Shown in pieces: positions 5,579-5,996 of a DNA stretch of 5,996 nucleotides. A program made the translations under genes and the position numbers. Within the stretch, counting starts at the first letter, position 1. The number at the start of each line of letters is the position of its first letter. Under the pieces are notes generated by a model. That model searched no databases. It was not told the DNA's origin and saw only the letters and a list, made by a program, of their open reading frames with translations. The DNA is from Methanobacterium sp. UBA8 (GTDB lineage Archaea > Methanobacteriota > Methanobacteria > Methanobacteriales > Methanobacteriaceae): positions 1 through 5,996 of the forward strand of contig DADN01000121.1 of the NCBI GenBank assembly GCA_002509665.1. The letters are read 5' to 3'.

Positions 5579-5996
5579 TTATAAATTAAATGTTGCTGCT
5601 ATTCCAATGTACAAGAATACTAAAAATATAAATATCAATATACCAACTAGTGAAAGTGTAAAAGTATCATAAGTACTTCCTAAAATATTGAATGGACCTA
5701 AATCACTATGATAAACCTGTTTAATAAGATCTACAAGAATAACTAGTGATAAAGCCATCGCAAAACCCAAATCTTGAGGATTAATAAAGAATACGAATAA
5801 AATTAAGATAAAAAATTGTAAGATTAAAAGTAATCCCATGACCTTAACGTATTCCATTGAAACATTTACTCTTTTTCCATCATGAAAATGTCTAATTACA
5901 AAAACCATTGCCCCTATTATAATTATATATAAAAAAATTGGTTCTAAATGTAATATAAAACCTATAAAACCCCCAACGGCTGTAAAAATAGCAATA
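5579..5996 (-). CDS. Multi-pass membrane protein of unknown function (5' end outside window)
   Basis: The visible part has about 139 codons and is almost entirely hydrophobic. The frame stays open to the right edge of the window. The ATG at 5908 has only a weak AGGGG two bases before it, and the codons upstream of it encode equally hydrophobic sequence (IAIFTAVGGFIGFILHL), so the true start is very likely beyond the window. About five membrane segments can be drawn: two before and across the ATG at 5908, then VMGLLLILQFFILILFVFFI, a moderately hydrophobic one around GFAMALSLVILVDLI, and TFTLSLVGILIFIFLVFLYI near the C-terminus. Short loops carry HFHDGKR and KQVYHSDLGPFN. No catalytic or transport motif was recognised. 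It could be a small transporter or a conserved hypothetical membrane protein. Confidence 0.75.
   Translation of the reverse strand, partial: IAIFTAVGGFIGFILHLEPIFLYIIIIGAMVFVIRHFHDGKRVNVSMEYVKVMGLLLILQFFILILFVFFINPQDLGFAMALSLVILVDLIKQVYHSDLGPFNILGSTYDTFTLSLVGILIFIFLVFLYIGIAATFNL

Overview
The window looks like a methanogenic archaeon of the order Methanobacteriales, probably Methanobacterium or a close relative. This is inferred from four things. The DNA is very AT-rich. There are archaeal TATA-like elements and oligo-T terminators. Ribosome binding sites are of the AGGTG(A) type. One gene encodes the archaeal HTH plus ACT 'regulator of amino acid metabolism' family. No rRNA, tRNA, CRISPR array or complete insertion sequence was seen.

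Layout from left to right. Bases 1-1274 (+) hold the 3' part of a membrane-anchored PAS sensor histidine kinase of the HisKA_2 class, whose start lies outside the window. Converging on it is a tiny gene (1315-1407, -) for a 30-residue single-pass membrane peptide, with a good ribosome binding site and a strong oligo-T terminator. Bases 1504-1612 hold two abutting hairpins, the larger with about 29 base pairs; this is a candidate structured RNA or a small palindromic element. The HTH-ACT regulator follows (1633-2136, -). A long AT-rich intergenic region (2137-2719) ends in two near-identical palindromes 22 bp apart at a promoter. That promoter serves a GCS2-like glutamate-cysteine ligase family protein (2720-4102, +). 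After another AT-rich gap comes an M20-family metallopeptidase (4344-5456, +). The window closes with the 3' part of a multi-pass membrane protein on the minus strand (5579-5996), also cut by the window edge.

How the genes may work together. The kinase and the last membrane protein seem unrelated to the rest. The ligase and the peptidase are co-directional neighbours but separated by about 240 bases with a separate candidate promoter, so they are not an evident single operon. Chemically one could form a gamma-glutamyl or similar amide bond and the other could cleave a peptide or amide. A shared small-thiol or small-peptide pathway is therefore a reasonable but unproven hypothesis. The twin palindrome in front of the ligase is the clearest regulatory signal in the window. 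The long hairpin at 1522-1612 is the clearest structure not explained by genes.
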